From positions 310,001 through 374,000 of the forward strand of contig CAWJTQ010000010.1 in the NCBI GenBank assembly GCA_963845695.1: 64,000 nt of DNA, in the 5' to 3' direction. Made by a program: the position numbers and the translations under genes. Source of the stretch: CAWJTV01 sp963845695 (GTDB lineage Bacteria > Planctomycetota > Planctomycetia > Isosphaerales > Isosphaeraceae). The notes beneath the pieces are model-generated. The model worked only from the letters and a program-made list of their open reading frames with translations, was not told where the DNA came from and ran no database searches. Positions 9,616 to 19,204 of this stretch are shown here, in pieces (position 1 is the first letter of the stretch; the number at the start of each line of letters is the position of its first letter).

Positions 9616-10377
9616 TCACGGCCATCGTCCCAGGAACGTGACGGGCAGCAACGGGCAGCCCGGCTTGGCCTCGACCAGCGAGTACGCCTCGGCGGATTCC
9701 GCGCCGCATTGGGACCCGCGGCGACGGTGCATCCGCTCGTGGTCCCGCCAGATCGCCTCCGGCTCCTGGCTCTTGTGCTGATCGAGTGCCCTCTTCTTGA
9801 TCTCGCGGACTGGCCCGATGTCGAGATACAGGTCGGGCCGGAATGCCAGCGTCTGTTGATCGGTCATGACCTCGAAGAAGTACAGGTTCCAGCCGCCGTT
9901 GCGGCGGTAGCATCGCCAGACGAGCGAGCTGACGACATGATGGTTCGGATGGGTGTCCAGCGGCCAGTGGGTTAGCACGATGTCCGGCTTCACCTCATCG
10001 AGCCATGAGGAGACGGCCCGCAAAGTCGCCTCATCGGCAATGAGCTTCTCGTGGGCGTAGGGGAAGAACTTGGGCGTTGCGCCCAGGACCTTGCAGGCGG
10101 CGCTCGCCTCCGTCTGCCGGACCTCGGCTTCGGGCCGGTCGAAGAATCGCCGATCACCGCGGAACGTCGTGCCGTAGGCCAGGATGACCTCGTGGCCCTG
10201 CCGCGACAGCAAAGCGGCCAGCCCGCCGGCCCCCGACTCGGGGTCGTCCGGATGGCCGCCGAAGATGACCACCTTGAGTCTCTTGGGTTCTTGAGCAGCC
10301 ACAGACGCCGGACCCCAAGGCGCCGGGAAGGCCAGCGATATCGCGACGATCCCGAGACAGGTGATCATGAGTTTCAT
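9616..10377 (-). CDS. PIG-L/LmbE-family N-acetylglucosamine deacetylase
   Basis: 253 residues starting at an ATG preceded by GGAGGAG. A signal peptide (LGIVAISLAFPAPWGPASVAAQ) indicates export. The zinc-site motif is GGHPDDPE (residues 41-48) rather than the more common HPDDAE, and the second metal/catalytic block is THWPLDTHPNHH. The family removes acetyl groups from GlcNAc-linked substrates such as GlcNAc-inositols, antibiotics and polysaccharides; the substrate here is unknown. Secreted members in planctomycetes are often linked to polysaccharide turnover, which is inference for this one. The gene is not obviously in an operon: the histidine kinase behind it ends in the same direction, 80 bases upstream of this start. 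Confidence 0.85.
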   Translation of the reverse strand: MKLMITCLGIVAISLAFPAPWGPASVAAQEPKRLKVVIFGGHPDDPESGAGGLAALLSRQGHEVILAYGTTFRGDRRFFDRPEAEVRQTEASAACKVLGATPKFFPYAHEKLIADEATLRAVSSWLDEVKPDIVLTHWPLDTHPNHHVVSSLVWRCYRRNGGWNLYFFEVMTDQQTLAFRPDLYLDIGPVREIKKRALDQHKSQEPEAIWRDHERMHRRRGSQCGAESAEAYSLVEAKPGCPLLPVTFLGRWP

Positions 10378-10460
10378 CGATTCTCCTCCAGGAAGATCTC
10401 TCTCCAGTGTTCCGTTAATGAATGTTTTACATACTGATCATTAACTAATTTCAATGAGAC

Positions 10461-13400
10461 TCACCCGGGGTCCGGGAAGTCTCCCGGAGGTGCCGTCCCC
10501 GCGGGTCGGCCGGCGTCGCCGGGCGCTGTGGCGGGGAGCCGCACGACGAATTCGCTGCCGGTCCCCGGCCCGTCGCTACGGGCCTGGACGGAGCCGCCGT
10601 GCATCTCGGCGAGCTTCTGCACGAGCGTCAGCCCGATGCCCAGCCCACCCTCGGCGCGGGCGAGCGAGCGGTCCCCTTGCACGAAGAGCTCGAACATCTT
10701 CGGGAGCTGCTCGGGGGCGATGCCGATGCCGTTATCCCGGACCCGGATGACGATCTCGGCTTCCTCGCGGTGCGCGCTCAGCCAGATCCGTCCTCCGCCC
10801 TCGGTGTACTTGGCCGCATTGTTCAGCAAGTTCACCACGATCTGCTCGAGCCGCGTGGGGTCCGCCTCGAGCATCAGTCCCGACTGGAACGAGAGGGCCA
10901 GTTGATGCCTCCGTTCCTCGATGAAGGGGCCGACCGATGCGACGGCACTCTCCAGCACGGCGCACGCATCGATTGCTGCCTTGCGGAGCTGGATCTTCCC
11001 GCGGGTGATCCGCGAGACGTCCAGCAGGTCGTCGATCAGGCGGACGAGGTGTTTCACCTGCCGGCCGATGATCTCCATGCCGAGGACGATCGACTCGGGA
11101 AGCGGCCCGACGTACGCACTCATCGCGGCCGCGTTGCTGATAGCCGCCAGTGGGTTCCTCAGTTCATGCGCCAGCATCGCCAGGAACTCGTCCTTGCGTC
11201 GGTCGTTGGCCCTTAGCTCGTCGTAGAGCTCGGCCGAGCCGACGGCGGATGCGGCCAGGTTCGCCAGGGCGGTCGCGACGTGGACCTCGACGTCGGTAAA
11301 GTGGTGCGGGCTGCGGTAGTAGAAGACAAGCGTCCCGCTGAGGGCGCCACGCACCTTCAGCGGCACGACCAGCATCGACCGGATCCCTTCGCGAGCGTAA
11401 GCATTCCTCCGATGGCCGAGCACGGACGTCTCGAGAATGTCCTCGGCAACGACCGGCCTCTCGGGCAAGCGTGGTGTGTGCTCCAACACCTCGATGGTGG
11501 ACCGCTGGTATTCCTCGGAAAGTCCGGAGGCCAGGACGATCCCCCAACGACCTGTGGCGGCCTGGTGTCGCCACACGGCGTAGGCATCCGCGGCCACGAG
11601 GCGGCGCGAGAGGGTCAGGACCGCCTCGGCGACCGAGCCCATGTCGAGCGACTGCGCTCAGGCTGCCCGAGGCCTCTACGAGGAGCGTGAGCTGCTCCTC
11701 GATCTGGCAGTGCCGCTGCAACGCCTCCTCACGGCGCCGGCCGGCCTCCTCCGCCTCGGCGAACAGACGGGCATTGTCCACGGCCAGGGCCACGCGCCCG
11801 CCCAGCTCCATCGCCGCGTGCAGGTCGTCCTGGTCGTAGCGTCGGGCGGCCTCCGCCACGATGAGCGTGAGGGCCCCCAGCGTTCGGCCCCGCGCCGTCA
11901 GTGGGATGATCATCACCGAGCGGAGGCCCAGGGAGCGCACCAGCCGAAGGTGGTCCGGGTCGTGCGGCAGACTGCACGATCTGCTCGTCCGTGAGCTCGA
12001 ACGCAACAGCCGGCTCGCCGGTCCGGATGACCTTCAGCAACGCGTGGTCGTCCGAGGGGGGTGGATAGCGGCGCTGGATCTCGCGGATGAACTCAACCTT
12101 GGCCGGATCCTTATGGGCGACCTCGAGCCGCTGAAGCTCGCCATTCTCGGCCAGGAGGTCGAGCTGGCACCAGTCCGCGAAGATCGGGACCACCAGCCGG
12201 CAGACATGGGCCAGCGTCGCCTGGTAATCCAGTGCCGAGCTCAGGAGCCGACCGGCCTCGGCCAGGAGTTGCTGCCTCAGCTCGGCGCGCTTCCGATCGT
12301 CGATATCGGTTGACGTGCCGAACCACTTCGCGATGGCGCCCTGAGCACCGCGGACGGGCACGGCCCGCATCAGGAACCAGCGGAATTCCCCGTCGGACGC
12401 CCGCTTGAGCCGGAACTCCCCCTCGAACGCCGACGCCCGTTGGGCGGCGTCCGACCAGCCCGTCTGGAGCGTCGGCAAGTCATCGGGATGGATCAGCTCG
12501 GCGAAGATCTCCGCATTGGCCGTGGCGAACCCGGTATAGTCGCGCCAGGCGCTGGTTCAGATACTCGGCAGTCCCATCGGGCCGAAGCACGTAGACGATC
12601 TGGGGCACGACGTCGGCGAGCTGCCGAAACTGCTCTTCGCTTTGCCGCAGCGCATCCTCGGTGCGTTTCAGATCGGTGATATCGATGGCGATCCCGCCGA
12701 CCATCGCGACGGTGTCGTCGGCACCCGGGATGGGGAATTTGCTGACGATCGAGTGATGCACGAGGCCGTCCTCGTGTTCCAGGGTCTCGATCGTGCGGAT
12801 ACCGGCCGCGTCGGCAAGGGCCCGCCGATCGTTCTCCCGGAACTGGGCTGCGGTCTGCGGCGGAAAGACCTCCTCATCGGTCCGGCCATAGAGATGTTCG
12901 CTCCGCGTGCGAAACGCCGCCTGGGCAGCGTCGTTGGCGTAGATGTAACGCCCCTGGAGGTCCTTGGCCCAGGCGAGTCCCGGCAGGTTCTCCATGAACC
13001 GCCCGAACCGGTACTCGCGCTCGCGCACCGCCTGCTCGGCCTCGCGGCGGCGACGGCCCTCCGCGAGCTGGACGCGCACCCGGGCCATCAGCTCGCAGGG
13101 GGAGAACGGCCGGACCAGGAAGTCGTCGGCCCGCGCATCCAGGCCGTCCAGCCGGTGTCCCTCACCGGTCCGTTCGGCGAGTACGATCACGGGGATCGCC
13201 GCCGTCTGGGGATCCGCGCAGCGCGCCCAGCCAGTCGTCGCCCCGCGCCCCGACACGCCCGGCGATCACCAGGTCCGGCAACCGACGGCGAACGGCCGCC
13301 AGCGCCGCGTCGCCGCTGGCCACGACTTCGACCACGTAGCATTCCGCGAGCATCTGGCCCGCCGTCTCGCGCAGCTCGGCGTCCTCATCGGCCAGCAGGA

Positions 13401-13479
13401 CCCGCGGCCGAACCTCAGCGGCCAGTCCGTCGCCATCGGCCAGAACGTCGCCCAGGGTGGCAATCGGTTGTTGCTTCAT
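10461..13479 (-). pseudogene. Hybrid sensor histidine kinase (REC-PAS-PAS-GAF-GAF-HisKA-HATPase), multiply frameshifted
   Basis: The pieces join into one protein of about 1000 residues. From the start at 13479: a receiver domain (VRPRVLLADEDAELRETAG) whose second half continues in another frame (VIVLAERTGEGHRLDGLDA); a PAS domain (NLPGLAWAKDLQGRYIYAN); a second PAS (LADVVPQIVYVLRPDGTAEY); a GAF domain (VCRLVVPIFADWCQLDLL) that switches frame again near 11990; a second GAF (LVVPLKVRGALSGTLVFYY); the phosphorylated-His box DEFLAMLAHELRNPLAAISN; and HATPase N and G boxes (LLNNAAKYTEGGG, GGLGIGLTLVQKL). At least four changes of frame are needed (near 13190, 12500, 11980 and 11640). The N-terminal receiver suggests input from another kinase. 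The kinase core is intact at sequence level; whether the gene works depends on whether the indels are real. Confidence 0.8.
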
Positions 13480-13671
13480 CGACGGCGACTTCTTGAAGAG
13501 ATGCGGCTCTCGGACCGGCCATGCCGAGCGATGGAGATCGGCGGCCTCTCAAATCCTCAGAGAGCCTTTCCAACGCTCTCAGTCTAATCATTCCGTCAAC
13601 AGCCGCATACCGGAGTATCACCCCCCAAGCTACACCCGAGGGTCTTGTCACGCCGGCGCCGGAGACTTATG

Positions 13672-13689
13672 GTTGAGCCAGTGCTCAAC
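13672..13689. promoter_or_regulatory. Perfect 7-bp inverted repeat upstream of amidohydrolase
   Basis: GTTGAGC and GCTCAAC are separated by CAGT, about 60 bases before the amidohydrolase start and in the divergent region shared with the histidine kinase gene. It could be an operator or a small hairpin. Confidence 0.3.
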
Positions 13690-13748
13690 TTCCGCGGACA
13701 AGCCGCGAGAACCGGGCCGCTCTCCCAACCCGATCAGGAGTGACCACC

Positions 13749-15240
13749 ATGTGGGTCCGTCAATGCGATCTCGACGGCGAGACTGAGTTCCTGCCGCCGA
13801 TCCCCTCGCGGATCGCCTCGAACGAGGAGTTCGTCCCGCCGCCACAGTCAGCCGAGCAGAGGGCCTATGAGGATCGGCTGGCGCAGATCAGCGAGCGGGC
13901 GGCGAAGCGGCAAGGCCGCTCGCGCCGCGACTTCCTCCGTAGCGGCAGTGGCATGGCCGCCGCGCTTCTAGCTCTCAACCAGGTCTTCGGCGACTGCTAT
14001 GACGTCGCAGCTGACGAGGTCGAAGACCCGAAGGCGTTCGAGGATGCTGGCCCAAGGACCAGTTCGTCTTCGACGTTCAGACGCACCACGTCGACGTCTC
14101 CCGCAAGTGGTACGACGACTCGCCGACCGGGCGCGGATCAAAGCGTTCTTCCGGATGCTCCGCTCGGAGGCCAAGAGCGACGAGCATGCCATGGAGTTGC
14201 TCAACCGGGCCCATTACGTCAAGGAGGTCTTCGGCGACAGCGACACGGTCATGGCGGTGATCAGTGGCGTCCCCAGCCGCGACTGGGACAAGAACCCACT
14301 CCCCCCCGACCAGATGGTCGCCACCCGCAAGTTCGTGAACGACCTTGCCGGCACCCGGCGCGTGCTCTCGCACGGCCTGCTGCGGCCCAACCTCGGCAAG
14401 CCCGAGCTCGAGGAGATGGAGCGTCAGATCAAGGAGCTGAAGATCGACGCGTGGAAGATGTACACCGGCGCCGAGATCGGCGAGAAGGCCTGGCGGATGG
14501 ACGACGAAAAGGTCGCCTACCCGTTCTGGGAGAAGACCAAGGCACTCGGGATCAAGAACCTGTGCGTTCACAAGGGACTGCCCCTGGGCGCGTTCAACGA
14601 GGAGGCTTGCCGGCCGCTCGACCTGGAGAAGGCCGCCAAGGACTGGCCTGATCTCAACTTCATCGTGTACCACTCCGGCTACCGCGGCTACGGCTGGCTG
14701 GCCAAGGGCACGGGGATCAAGGTCGTGGACCCTCAGAGCAACGACCCGCAGCGCATCCCCTGGATCAGCGACATCCTGGACATCCTCAAGCGGAACCCGG
14801 GGATCAAGAACATCTATTTCGAGCTGGGCAGCACGTTCAACATCCTCACTATCTACGCGCCCCAGTCGTGCATGCACATGCTCGGGCAGATGGTCAAGGT
14901 CGCCGGGGCCGACCATATCTTGTGGGGTACGGATTCGATCTGGAACGGCAGCCCGCAGAGCCAGATCGAGCGGATGCGGCGGTTCAAGATTGCCGATGCC
15001 TTGATCGAAAAGTACGGCTATTCCCAATTGACGGCCGAGATGAAGGACCAGATCCTGGGTCTCAACGCCGCCCGGCTACTGGGCGTCGATGTCGCTGCGG
15101 CGCGGAAGGCGATCAAGGCCGACAAGCTCAGCGCGCTGCGAGAAGGACGCCGATACGACCCCGCCACGCGAAGCAACACCCAGTACGGCTGGGTCTGGGT
15201 CGAGGATGGCGGCGATCCGACCACGCCCGTGGGGGCATGA
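13749..15240 (+). CDS. Tat-exported amidohydrolase (TIM-barrel), frameshifted twice
   Basis: AGGAG at 13736-13740 sets the start at ATG 13749. Around residue 60 is a twin-arginine signal (SRRDFLRSGSGMAAALLALN), preceded by an unusually long N-region. The frame then changes near 14045 (new frame: FVFDVQTHHVDVSRKWYDD, with the metal-binding QTHH) and again near 14140, after which ~360 residues run unbroken to 15240. This part has AWKMYTGAEIGEKAW, FIVYHSGYRGYGWLAKG with the barrel His, and HILWGTDSIWNGSPQSQIE with the terminal metal Asp. These fit amidohydrolase family 2 metal-dependent hydrolases or decarboxylases. The substrate is unknown. All three frames are used in turn, consistent with two small indels. 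Confidence 0.82.
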
Positions 15241-15320
15241 CGTGTCTCCGATTGGGCGACGTTTTCGGCACGATGCCGTATCATTGTCTAAGCGTATTCG
15301 TTAACGCGGCCGACGCGGTC

Positions 15321-15786
15321 TTAGAATGCCCGGCGCCTCCGTCCTCTCGGCCGAGCCGGGACCACCCACTCCCGCCGGCAGTAATACGGGCCAAGGCCGA
15401 GCGATTCTTCATGGGTGAACGCCATGGTCCAGGATAGGTCGTCCGGCCAGACGAGTACGTCATCGCATTCGGGCCGGAAGTTCGGCAGCGTGCCACCGAT
15501 CAGCCGCACGGCCGGTGCTTTCAGCCACTCCGGATAGACGATGAAGACATCGGGATGCTCCCGATCGTAGGCCGCAGCCGCGCTCACCCCGGAGAGCGCG
15601 GGCATACTCGAAGCTGAAGACATCCCACTCGAATTGTCCATGCTTCCAGCGGCCGGTGGCCGCGTACAGCCCCGCGGCGTAAGTCTTACGCCAGCCCTGG
15701 AGACGCGCCCATAGTTCTCGGTCTGGCATGAGCTCCTGACGTCCCCCGCAACGATCGAGAACCGCTTGATAGGATTCCGGAGTCAT
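15321..15786 (-). CDS. Small protein resembling DUF4275, frameshifted
   Basis: ATG 15786 follows AAGGGAG at five bases. The first half (MTPESYQAVLDRCGG..., then WKHGQFEWDVFSFEYA) and the second half (DVFIVYPEWLKAPAVRL, DDLSWTMAFTHEESLGLGPY) are in different frames that meet near 15600. Joined, they give about 155 residues. The WDVFSFE and LSWT..THE..LGPY blocks recall DUF4275, a family of unknown function, but I cannot confirm that. No signal peptide or membrane segment. It lies directly downstream, in the same direction, of the sigma/anti-sigma-like pair, about 200 bases after it. Confidence 0.55.
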
Positions 15787-15992
15787 GCCCGCTCCCTTCG
15801 AGGGGTTAGAGATGGACCCGCTGGGGTCGATGACCTCTTCGCATGAGACTTCGATCTCCTTGGCTCCGGGGGCTCGACTTTGGCTATCGTAGCCGAGGAA
15901 GGCCATCCTGTCGTCGCTGATTGGTCGCCGACTCGACTCGAAGTCAGTCCGCTTCGTGATGAATCCCCGAACGAAATGGTCCCTATGCGACG

Positions 15993-17498
15993 TCAATGCT
16001 TCGGCGGGGCCACGGCGGCTTTCGGCTGAGCGGGCCGGTTGGCCGCCGGCCTCGGAAAAAGGATGGTGATCGAGTCGAGCACGTCGTTGTGGAGGGAGAA
16101 ACTGAGCCGGAGCGCGTTATAGGACAGGTCCACCTGGCCGGTCTTCTTCTCGGGGTTCGCGGCCCGCTTGCCCATCATGTCCTTGAACGTCGCCTCGCGC
16201 ACCGAGCTCGGTGGGCCATACGCCTTCTCGATCGCGGCGCGGCTGGCGCCCATCCGGATCCCCTTGTCCGTCCGGCCGGCGAAGTCGCGGACCTTGAAGG
16301 CCCAGAACTTCCCTGTGAAGCACATGATCATCTGAACGCCTCTCTGGGCATGGACGTGAACGGCGAACCCACGGGAGTAGTATTCGAGCAGGTCCAGGTC
16401 CTTGACCGGCCTGTCGATCTTGTCGGGCGACCCCAGCAGCGTGATCACCTGACCGGTCTTCATGCCGAACTTCACCGGTCCAATCCCCTCCAGGGGCGTC
16501 ACCACCGGGTCGGCGGCTTCCTTGGCGGCCGGCGCGGGCTGGAGTTGCGCCACGCCGAAAGTCTCGACTTGATAGCCCGCGGGGGGATTCAGGTCGAACA
16601 GGGCGGGATCGAGTGGGCGATCGAAGACGATGTCGGTGAAGACCTGCGAGGTCACGACGGTCCCTTCACGCGAGGTCATCTCGATCCGGAGCGGGAGCTT
16701 GGTCTGCGGGTCGACCCAGACGGTGATCTCCGGCTCGAGGCCTCCAGGTTTCGGTTGATCTTTCCCGATGAGCGGGTTGCGGACCACGAAGCCGACGGCC
16801 GACTTGCCGGCGATCTCGCGCGGAGGGAGCGTCTTGATGGGATTGTCGGCGATTGAGCTGAACAGCTTGTAGACGTTGGGTGCCGGAGCACCATTGGGAA
16901 TGGCAAAACCCTCCAGGACCCGGACCGACTTGTGCGTGGGATCGACGAGAAGCGCTTTGTGGTGTTCGTAGTCAGTGATCGTATATGTGTGATCGGCGTT
17001 CTCGAGGCGAACGAGGCCTGGCCCGCGGGTCAGGAGCCGATGCAGCTCGCTCTCCTTCTTGTCGGGAGAGGACGTCTGGTCGGTCATGGTGCAAGACAAT
17101 GTCCGAGTGCGTTCGACCGTGGCTTGCACTTCGGCGAGGGTGAGAAAGGCGGCCGATTCCCGGGGGACCAGCAGAGTCGCCACTCCGGCGATACCCGTGG
17201 CGATCAGCAATCCGGCGGCGACGCGTAGCGTCATGGACACGCTCCGTTTCCAGAAGGATTTTTCGGGGGAAGCGACGAATAAGAAGCGGTGAGCTCCCGG
17301 TCGAGCCGTCTCGGCGATCGTGAACAGAGGCTCGATGTCGATGGGCCGAACCGTCGGAGTCGTGGCGCGGAAGAGCTGACGCAGGTCCGCATCGTCCGGG
17401 TCAAGGTCGGAGGCGGGACCGGGCGGCAGGTTCTTGGCTTCGTGGGCCTTACCCAGACGACGATCGGGAGGTTCGGGCTGCCTCGGGTCCTGGGTCAT
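15993..17498 (-). CDS. Membrane protein with LolA/outer-membrane-lipoprotein-sorting-like domain, partner of ECF sigma
   Basis: 501 residues. ATG 17498 lies 14 bases after the sigma-factor stop codon, so the two are co-transcribed. The cytoplasmic N-terminus (~105 residues, PDDADLRQLFRATTPTVRP) precedes one membrane helix (TLRVAAGLLIATGIAGVATL). Outside, residues ~140-330 resemble the LolA/RseB-like fold used as a lipoprotein or stress sensor (VQATVERTRTLSCTMTDQ, PEITVWVDPQTKLPLRIEM, LFDLNPPAGYQVE). A last domain (GPVKFGMKTGQVITLLGSP, ...GIRMGASRAAIEKAYGPP) has two similar repeats. By position and topology it is probably the anti-sigma factor or sensor for the neighbouring ECF sigma; no zinc-finger or ASDI motif is visible, so this is inference. 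Confidence 0.7.
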   Translation of the reverse strand: MTQDPRQPEPPDRRLGKAHEAKNLPPGPASDLDPDDADLRQLFRATTPTVRPIDIEPLFTIAETARPGAHRFLFVASPEKSFWKRSVSMTLRVAAGLLIATGIAGVATLLVPRESAAFLTLAEVQATVERTRTLSCTMTDQTSSPDKKESELHRLLTRGPGLVRLENADHTYTITDYEHHKALLVDPTHKSVRVLEGFAIPNGAPAPNVYKLFSSIADNPIKTLPPREIAGKSAVGFVVRNPLIGKDQPKPGGLEPEITVWVDPQTKLPLRIEMTSREGTVVTSQVFTDIVFDRPLDPALFDLNPPAGYQVETFGVAQLQPAPAAKEAADPVVTPLEGIGPVKFGMKTGQVITLLGSPDKIDRPVKDLDLLEYYSRGFAVHVHAQRGVQMIMCFTGKFWAFKVRDFAGRTDKGIRMGASRAAIEKAYGPPSSVREATFKDMMGKRAANPEKKTGQVDLSYNALRLSFSLHNDVLDSITILFPRPAANRPAQPKAAVAPPKH

Positions 17499-17512
17499 GA
17501 ACGAGCCCCATC

Positions 17513-18133
17513 TCAAGGATCGGCCAGCAGCGAGCGAAGCCGGGCAACCGCGCGGGCCACCTGCGACTTGATCGTGCTGACTGGCCGGTCGAGTGCGGCG
17601 GCAATCTCGGAGAACGTCAGGTCTTCGTCGAATCGGAGTGCGAGCAGTGCCCGTGCCTCCGGGTCGAGATGGAGCATGGCGTCGGCCAGGCGCCGGGTCT
17701 GATCGTCGGCGATGAGGCCAGCACCGGGATGAGCGTCGTCGACAAACGTCGCCCGTGTCCGGAACCGGTAATTGAGGCCCTCGCGACGCCTGCGGCGGCG
17801 AAGGGCGACGATCGCGGCGTTGACCACAGCGCGGCGAATCCAGGCCGGGAACCGCTCGGGCTGGGCCACCGATCCGGGTGCTTCCAGCAGCTTGAGAAAG
17901 ACGCGCTGGCGGAGGTCTTCGGCCTCGGCCAGGTCGCCGGTGATCCGATAGGCGATCCTCACCATCGGCCTTTCCCAGCGCCGCACCAGCGCCGTGAAAG
18001 CCGACCGGTCGCCCCGCTGGAACCGCGAGACCAGCTCGGCGTCGCTCTCGCTCACTTCGGTGTCGGTGGACAAGGTCGAAATCCGTAAGCGTCGATGACT
18101 GGCCGAACTTCCGCATCTCGGACGCCGTTTCAC
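17513..18133 (-). CDS. ECF RNA polymerase sigma factor
   Basis: About 180-206 residues. Region 2 is DAELVSRFQRGDRSAFTALV ... YRITGDLAEAEDLRQRVFLK, and region 4 is LLALRFDEDLTFSEIAAALD ... STIKSQVARAVARLRSLL, a clear helix-turn-helix. It would direct RNA polymerase to the promoters of its regulon, probably including its own operon. The next gene downstream encodes a single-pass membrane protein with an external sensor-like domain, the usual arrangement for ECF control. The start is uncertain: GTG 18133 gives the longest form, while homology begins at about 18070 where only a TTG is available. Confidence 0.88.
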   Translation of the reverse strand: MKRRPRCGSSASHRRLRISTLSTDTEVSESDAELVSRFQRGDRSAFTALVRRWERPMVRIAYRITGDLAEAEDLRQRVFLKLLEAPGSVAQPERFPAWIRRAVVNAAIVALRRRRRREGLNYRFRTRATFVDDAHPGAGLIADDQTRRLADAMLHLDPEARALLALRFDEDLTFSEIAAALDRPVSTIKSQVARAVARLRSLLADP

Positions 18134-18375
18134 GCGAGGACGGTCGCGACCGGGACGCCATCATTCGATGTCATCGCCGCTGATCATCCTACCGATAATG
18201 ACGCCGCTGCCGCCCGATCGGACGAATCGGTCGCCCGAGATTTCTCGAAATCCTTGCGAAGGGAGATCGTCAAGAGGGCCCCCCACCGGCTTCAGAACGT
18301 CTGAGAGGCTGTGAAAGAATGGATTCGCAATAACGAATTCAAGATTCAAAATGAGTGTTAAGCCTGATCTGGCAA

Positions 18376-18466
18376 GCCCACCAGAGTCACCGAAGATTTC
18401 GGTGGGCCTCACGCCGCGGTGCGGCGTTCGACCCACTCTACGACCCTTCTCGTACACCCTTTGAGC
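18376..18466. repeat. Dispersed repeat B, copy 1
   Basis: This stretch (GCCCACCAGAGTCACCGA..., GGTGGGCCTCACGCCGC, ...CGTACACCCTTTGAGC) matches 56437-56527 nearly base for base. A partial third copy lies at about 18605-18655 (GGTGGGCCTCACCGCGATG, GACGCCACCCTACGACC). The element contains GGTGGGCC / GGCCCACC-type inverted arms and no gene. The surrounding 1 kb (18134-19204) otherwise shows no convincing coding sequence. Confidence 0.7.
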
Positions 18467-18773
18467 GGAGTGGAACGGCAATTGGTCGTGTGGTTTACGC
18501 CGAGGGATGGTCGGTCGATCGTCGCTTGCAACTTCACAAACTCAGGGTGGTTGGCATTGATCAGAGTGTGCTGGACGTCGGGATCCCACACCGGTTCCCG
18601 GTGGGCCTCACCGCGATGACTCGCGGCTCGACGCCACCCTACGACCATCCGACGAGCTTCTCAAACATCTTCTGGAAGGCAAGGAAGCCAGAGACGCGCC
18701 TGTACGGCATGTCGGCAATTCTTGACGTCGAACCCGGATCGGCTTTATCAGACATAGATCGATCGGTGAGGTC
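18467..18773. other. Non-coding stretch with a partial repeat B
   Basis: No gene is supported. It holds the partial third copy of repeat B at about 18605-18655, lacking the CGTACACCCTTTGAGC end seen in the two fuller copies. Confidence 0.4.
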
Positions 18774-18801
18774 TTGACTCCTCGTTTCCAAGATGTATAA
18801 C
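18774..18801 (+). promoter_or_regulatory. Sigma-70-type promoter, long leader to DUF1559 gene
   Basis: TTGACT at 18774-18779 and TATAAC at 18796-18801, 16 bases apart, each match five of six consensus bases. The next well-supported start codon downstream is 19205, which would leave an untranslated leader of nearly 400 bases. No riboswitch family was recognised in the leader. A short frame (18793-18993) overlaps the -10 box and is not convincing. Confidence 0.5.
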
Positions 18802-19204
18802 CATAAGCGGGAAAATAGGGGGCAGGTGGATATGTCGTGTTCGCTCTTCGTCTCCGAGGCTCCTCACCCGGGTCAATCGGGTCCGAAGCGGCAAGACGAC
18901 GCCGATTCATTGGCCTGGGATGCCGCAACCAAGGAGCTGGTCGGTCATCACGGGGAGCCCTGGTGGTACAGACGTTTCGCCTGTCAGGCTTGATCAGGTG
19001 TGAGAGGTCTCCGCCATCAGGACGAGACAGTTCAAGTGATCCTCGACCCGTTCTTGAGCCGCTTACCGGCGCGACCGAGCCGGGATGCCGAATGATCGTG
19101 GTCAGTCCATGTCGAGGTGCCGGGTCGGGCTTATGGGCTGGTTGTTCAGCCTGGGACTCGCCAGGTGCCTTGCCATCATCGTTTCTCACGAGGAGGGTCA
19201 CGTC

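Noticed and set aside
18793..18993. 66-codon gene directly behind the promoter at 18774
   Set aside because: Its start codon overlaps the -10 box, no ribosome-binding site is present, and the product has no signal, domain or relative I recognise.
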